Source: Aquabacterium lacunae
Lineage (GTDB): Bacteria; Pseudomonadota; Gammaproteobacteria; Burkholderiales; Burkholderiaceae_C
NCBI RefSeq assembly: GCF_004310865.1
Contig: NZ_SIXI01000007.1
Location: 123,967-187,966 of the forward strand
Length of the DNA: 64,000 nt
Reading direction: 5' to 3'
This document shows, one piece after another, positions 60,508 through 64,000 of this stretch. The stretch's first letter is position 1. Every line of letters begins with the position of its first letter. The notes under the pieces were generated by a model. That model had not been told where the DNA came from, did no database searches, and worked only from the letters and a program-made list of their open reading frames with translations. Both the position numbers and the translations under genes were made by a program.

Positions 60508-60848
60508 ATGCACATCGACTTCAGCACCCTCACGCCCTACCAACGCTACAAGCTGATGGCCAGCCTGATCGTGCCGAGGCCGATCGCGCTGGTGACCACC
60601 TTGAGCGACACCGGCGTGGTGAACGCGGCACCGTTTTCCATGTTCAACATGGTGGGCGAAGACCCGCCCCTGGTCATGCTGAGCGTGAACCACCACAACA
60701 GCCAGGGCCGACTGAAAGACACGGCAGCCAACATCTTGAGCCGGCGCGAGTTCGTGGTGCACCTGTGCGACGAAGCCGTGGCCGAGGCCATGCACCGCTG
60801 CGCCACCGAGGCCCCGGCCGACGTGAGCGAGCTGGACCTGACGGGCTG
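60508..60848 (+). pseudogene. Flavin reductase family protein, 3' part replaced by IS21 istA
   Basis: The first 112 or so codons are a clear flavin reductase-like FMN-binding domain: TPYQRYKLMASLIVPRPIAL, NAAPFSMFNMVGEDPPLVML and HLCDEAVAEAMHRCATEAPA. The family uses NAD(P)H to reduce flavin. At about codon 113 (after SELDLTG) homology stops and the frame continues directly into istA-type sequence without a stop, giving a 321-codon chimera to 61473. The C-terminal half of the reductase is missing, so the original function is probably lost. Confidence 0.8.
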
Positions 60849-61473
60849 CAGGCGCAGCGCCTGTGACGAGCTGGAGGCACCGGCCTTGCAACCCTTGCCC
60901 GCCACCCGGTACGTCATCGGTCGCTGTAAGGGTGTCAAGGTCAACATCGACTATCACGTCGAATTCGAAGGCGACTACAACAGCGTGCCTCACCGGCTGG
61001 TCGGCACCCGCCTGGATGTGCGCGCCACCGACACCCTGGTGGTGTGCTTTGCCGCCAACCAGCGCGTGGTCTGTCACCCCCTGAGCCTGCGGCGCGGGGC
61101 CCACACCACCCTCGGCGAGCACATGCTCGCTTCGCACCGTGCGCACCTGGAGTGGACGCCCTCCAAGCGCATCGTCTGGGCGCAGGGCATTGGCGTAAGC
61201 GCAGCCGCCGTGGTCAGCTGGCAGATTGAGAAACGTCCTCACCCCGAACAAGGCTACCGCGCCTGCCTGGGGCTGATGCGACTGGCGCGCGAGTACACGT
61301 CCCAGCGGCAGGAAGACGCCTGCACCAGGGCCCTGGCGATCCGCGCACCTACCTACCGCAGCGTGGACAACATCCTCAAGAACGGCTTGGACAGCCAGCC
61401 TTCCCATTTGCTCGTCACCAGCAGCCCACTACTCGACCACGAGAACGTTCGTGGCACCGACTACTACCACTGA
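60849..61473 (+). pseudogene. IS21-family transposase IstA, C-terminal fragment
   Basis: About 208 codons that match the end of IS21 IstA: ALQPLPATRY, KVNIDYHVEFEGDYNSVPHR, HMLASHRAHLEWTPSKRIVW, RPHPEQGYRACLGLMRLARE and the usual last residues HENVRGTDYYH before the natural stop. The N-terminal helix-turn-helix and DDE catalytic domain are absent. No istB follows. It is fused in frame to the truncated flavin reductase and is a transposition or recombination scar. Confidence 0.85.
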
Positions 61474-61758
61474 CCTGCCCCAAGTAGGAACGATTCCCAC
61501 AACTTCCATCGACGGCAACTCCGGGCATTAGAGCGCCAGTTGGGCATGGAGGATCGATCAGTATTGTGGGAGCGTGGGTGCGATCGATGCCATGCACTCA
61601 GGCAAAGGCTATCTCAGCTTCGGCAGGCAGTAGCTTTCCGAGGCCCCAACTCACGCGGTGTACTTGAACTGTCGATCATCCGCGTTCACGAGCGGTTGTT
61701 AGCCTTGCGGGAGCCTCCTTGGTCGATTAGTCCGCTTGGCAAGTTGACGGCGAGGCTA
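61474..61758. other. Gene-free stretch between the istA fragment and drmB
   Basis: About 285 bases. The istB gene expected after istA, an IS21 right terminus and a DISARM drmC (phospholipase D-type) start are all absent on reading both strands. It therefore contains at least one further junction. Confidence 0.5.
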
Positions 61759-63858
61759 TCACGTCTCCTGAAAAAAGAAGCCTGTTTCCGGGCGATCCAG
61801 CGTGCCGACAAGCACCCCGCGATCGAGAAGCCGATTCTGCTGTTCGCAGGAGGTTTCCGGGAGAAGCGCACAGGAATGGCAGGCAGCCAAGTTGCAGTTA
61901 TCGGGGCCCTGGCCGAGGCTTTCGATGCAGACAGGATCGCTCGAGCACCACCGAGCCCGGTCGATTGCGCGGGCGATGGTTGGTTCGAGCAAAGCCGGGG
62001 ATCCCATGCGGACTAGGCCTCCCATCGTTCCCTCAGAATCACCTGCGGCAGTGTAGATCAGCACGCCGCTCATTCGCGGGTGCTCGTCCGAGAAGTAGAT
62101 TCGCTCCCGAAGGGAGGATGAGCCATACCCGCAATCAAAGGTCAGCTGGTTGATCAAGGCATGTGCGAACGTATGCAGCAGTACAAACTTCGGATCCACA
62201 TCGGAGGCGTGGGTCTCGCGACGGCTTGCCTGGGCTTGCACGTTCTTGTTCACCTGCACAAGGCGCTCGCGGTGGAATGCTCCGTGTACGGCCTGCCAGC
62301 GATCTAGCTTTGCGCCATCGAACACGAGGAAAATGCCTTCCCCTCTCACCACGACCGCAGGAAGCCAGTTCTTCCGTGCGCGGGAAATCAGCTTCCACCG
62401 TTTGTCGGGATCTTGCGACGACGCAGCAAAAAGCCGGCTGTAGCCGACGAAGGCGCGGGTCTCGCGCAGCTTGTCGAGCAGTGCGATCCGGCTGAAGCGA
62501 TCTCGAACCACAGGCTCGTACGATTCCATCGAGTGGCTTCGAACGAGGAGGTTGATTTTCGGCATGCCCTCCTGCCCGTCCCGACAGAAAGTCGCGTACT
62601 CCTCGAAGCGAAACGCTCCCTCCACGATTTCGGCGCCGGCGGTCTGTCCATCTTCCGGCGAATCGTCGAGTCTCTTCTCGAGCCAGTTGTTGATCTGGTC
62701 AACAAGCAAGGCAGGATCGATCTCCCAATCGGAGACGAGCGATGCGGCGATCACCTCGCCGATGATCGCCGCCGTTAGACTGCCGTCGTTGCTCTTTGCT
62801 CTCATGACGAGCAACGTCGCCGTCTGCCGATGCTGGGTCAGTGCCTCGTGCAGGATATGCTTGTTGGCTGCCTCTGCGAGGAGGGCAGGGTCGACTTCCG
62901 ATTCGGGCCGTCGCCTCTTGAGCATGAGACTTACGGCCTTTCGCGACAGCGTGCCTTCCTCGGAGAGGATCGCAGCGTTCAGAAGTTCCTGCTTGAACTC
63001 GTGATCTTCAAGGATGTCTAGGACGTCCTGAGGAAACGCGGCATCCTTCACCTCTGGGATGTAGATGGAGCTCCGGACATCGGAGAAGTACAGGTTGCTT
63101 GCTCCGCGCAGCACGGCCTGCAGCTTCTGGGAACAATCTTCGCCAGGGTCGTCACCACCATCGCCGATACCCAATGCGGGTACCTGCGAGTCGCATTTCA
63201 CGCCTAGGTCGCCGCCGAAGGCACCGGTCAGCGAGCGGCGCTTGACCTCGACGACACCGTCCACCTGCTGGCGCTCGGCAACCACGATGACCCCCGCGAT
63301 CGACGCCGAGCCCGTGGAAAGCAGCCGAAGCCAGCGGTCCGAACGCGTGCGGTTCCATTCTTCGGGTTCCAAGCCGAGCCACTCGATCCATGGAAAGTCG
63401 CGCATGTGTCCGTCGCGACAGACCGTGACAAACCGCACCTGCACGGTTCGGCGGGCCTTGTGCGCTTTGCCCTTTTCGCCCCCACTTCCCACCGGCCCGG
63501 TGCATTGCGGTGCGGATCGATCTTGGTACCTAGTCTCGAACATGCGTCCGCACCGCGGGCAGGAATGCCAGAGCGGAAACCGGAGGAAGGGCAGCTTCAG
63601 CCCCACATTCACCGCCTCAGTCGACCCCGCTCCGTTCGGCATGCGGAAGTCAGGTGGCTGCACGAAGAAATCAACCCCGAGACGCCGGGCCAGCCTCGGT
63701 TCGTCCTCGACCTTGAATTCGCGGTGCTCCGGCTTGGCGGGGTCGAATGGCCATGCATCTAGGCCGGCGTGGACGAGCGATACCGGGCCTGGAAAGTCGA
63801 TGAGCGCGCCGATGCCAAATGGCGAAATTGCCTGTGATCGGCGAACAGGTCGGTTCAT
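61759..63858 (-). CDS. drmB: DISARM system protein DrmB (DUF1998)
   Basis: 699 residues, full length for the family. It opens with the DrmB hallmark RRSQAISPFGIGALIDFPG, has a zinc-type cluster CPRCGRMFETRYQDRSAPQC (about 120) and CRDGHMRDFPWIEW. The DUF1998 end holds LLHTFAHALINQLTFDCGYG, RERIYFSDEHPRMSGVLIYT and CHSCALLPETSCEQQNRLLD. DrmB partners the DrmA helicase in DISARM, restricting incoming DNA. The ATG at 63858 has CGGAG upstream. The presumed drmA side is interrupted: an IS21-type terminus begins only about 15 bases before the start codon. No drmC follows. Confidence 0.88.
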   Translation of the reverse strand: MNRPVRRSQAISPFGIGALIDFPGPVSLVHAGLDAWPFDPAKPEHREFKVEDEPRLARRLGVDFFVQPPDFRMPNGAGSTEAVNVGLKLPFLRFPLWHSCPRCGRMFETRYQDRSAPQCTGPVGSGGEKGKAHKARRTVQVRFVTVCRDGHMRDFPWIEWLGLEPEEWNRTRSDRWLRLLSTGSASIAGVIVVAERQQVDGVVEVKRRSLTGAFGGDLGVKCDSQVPALGIGDGGDDPGEDCSQKLQAVLRGASNLYFSDVRSSIYIPEVKDAAFPQDVLDILEDHEFKQELLNAAILSEEGTLSRKAVSLMLKRRRPESEVDPALLAEAANKHILHEALTQHRQTATLLVMRAKSNDGSLTAAIIGEVIAASLVSDWEIDPALLVDQINNWLEKRLDDSPEDGQTAGAEIVEGAFRFEEYATFCRDGQEGMPKINLLVRSHSMESYEPVVRDRFSRIALLDKLRETRAFVGYSRLFAASSQDPDKRWKLISRARKNWLPAVVVRGEGIFLVFDGAKLDRWQAVHGAFHRERLVQVNKNVQAQASRRETHASDVDPKFVLLHTFAHALINQLTFDCGYGSSSLRERIYFSDEHPRMSGVLIYTAAGDSEGTMGGLVRMGSPALLEPTIARAIDRARWCSSDPVCIESLGQGPDNCNLAACHSCALLPETSCEQQNRLLDRGVLVGTLDRPETGFFFQET

Positions 63859-63873
63859 GTTTGTGCTCCGGGA

Positions 63874-64000
63874 TGTTGAATCACGAGCAAAACTGAGCCA
63901 CTGAAGGGTCTCCGTCACGTCCAATTTTGAGCCACGTTATCCACCTACCCTGCTGTTTTTTGCAGCAGCGGGGGGCAGGAGTGATCAACGTGAGCACATT
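63874..64000 (+). mobile_element. IS21-family element, left terminus (continues beyond window)
   Basis: Probable terminus starting TGTTGAATCACGAGC at about 63874, followed by two terminal sub-repeats (A)AAACTGAGCCAC at 63889-63901 and AATTTTGAGCCAC at 63923-63935, the multiple-repeat arrangement known for IS21 ends. A transposase start follows at 63981. The exact outer boundary cannot be proved without the other end. Confidence 0.65.
63981..64000 (+). CDS. istA: IstA transposase, first codons only
   Basis: GTG ATC AAC GTG AGC ACA TT gives MINVST, the usual IstA beginning, with GGCAGGA directly upstream. Runs out of the window. Only six codons are visible, so the call depends on the adjacent IS21-like terminus. 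Confidence 0.5.

Noticed and set aside
61540..62016. Plus-strand frame of 158 codons overlapping the drmB end
   Set aside because: More than half is antisense to drmB and no motif is seen.

Overview
The window is high-GC and gene-dense. It carries the chromosomal replication-start neighbourhood of a betaproteobacterium, most likely order Burkholderiales (Aquabacterium/Leptothrix/Ideonella-like; the genus cannot be fixed by eye). Supporting signs are the order rpmH-rnpA-yidD-yidC leftward and dnaA-dnaN-gyrB rightward with no recF, a neisserial/Burkholderia-type porin, several PEP-CTERM exported proteins, and IS21-type DNA at the right edge.

Layout. 1-7.5 kb: 5'-truncated Kef-type antiporter, a very large hybrid histidine kinase, an HD-GYP response regulator and a cNMP-binding protein. 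7.6-13.1 kb: mnmE, a LysR regulator, a PF10118-like metal protein, an AraC regulator and a sterol-desaturase-family enzyme. 13.3-20.5 kb: a seven-gene leftward operon (PotABCD-like ABC importer with an embedded porin, GntR regulator, Asp/Glu/hydantoin racemase) behind three TTGTAT(A/G)CAA boxes. 20.7-22.5 kb: two convergent PEP-CTERM genes. 22.7-33.7 kb: yidC-yidD-rnpA-rpmH, DnaA boxes, dnaA, candidate oriC, dnaN, two paralogous PEP-CTERM genes, gyrB.

34.2-38.5 kb is an AT-richer foreign island just after the gyrB terminator. It holds a three-gene, ATGA-coupled operon that matches an ABC-three-component (ABC-3C) conflict system: a PD-(D/E)xK nuclease with ABC-3C C-terminal domain, a small middle component, and a DUF3732-type coiled-coil ATPase. 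Next to it, on the other strand, is a small XRE regulator/LRAT-like pair, both with C-terminal membrane anchors. An orphan Phd antitoxin, a cupin and a VOC protein follow.

39.9-60.5 kb is ordinary accessory and metabolic content: YidB-like protein, muramidase, Tat-exported GMC oxidoreductase, Lrp/AsnC with ornithine cyclodeaminase and arginase, MarC, two large lipoproteins, a glycosyltransferase, an esterase, a two-component pair, an Lgt-like/TlpA fusion, a vanadium haloperoxidase-like protein, a Lys/Ala/Pro-tailed DNA-binding protein and a DUF1176 protein.

60.5-64 kb is a rearranged defence-island edge. A flavin reductase gene is cut and fused in frame to the 3' end of an IS21 istA. After a gap comes a DISARM-type drmB gene, whose 5' side abuts a second IS21-type terminus and the start of another istA running out of the window.
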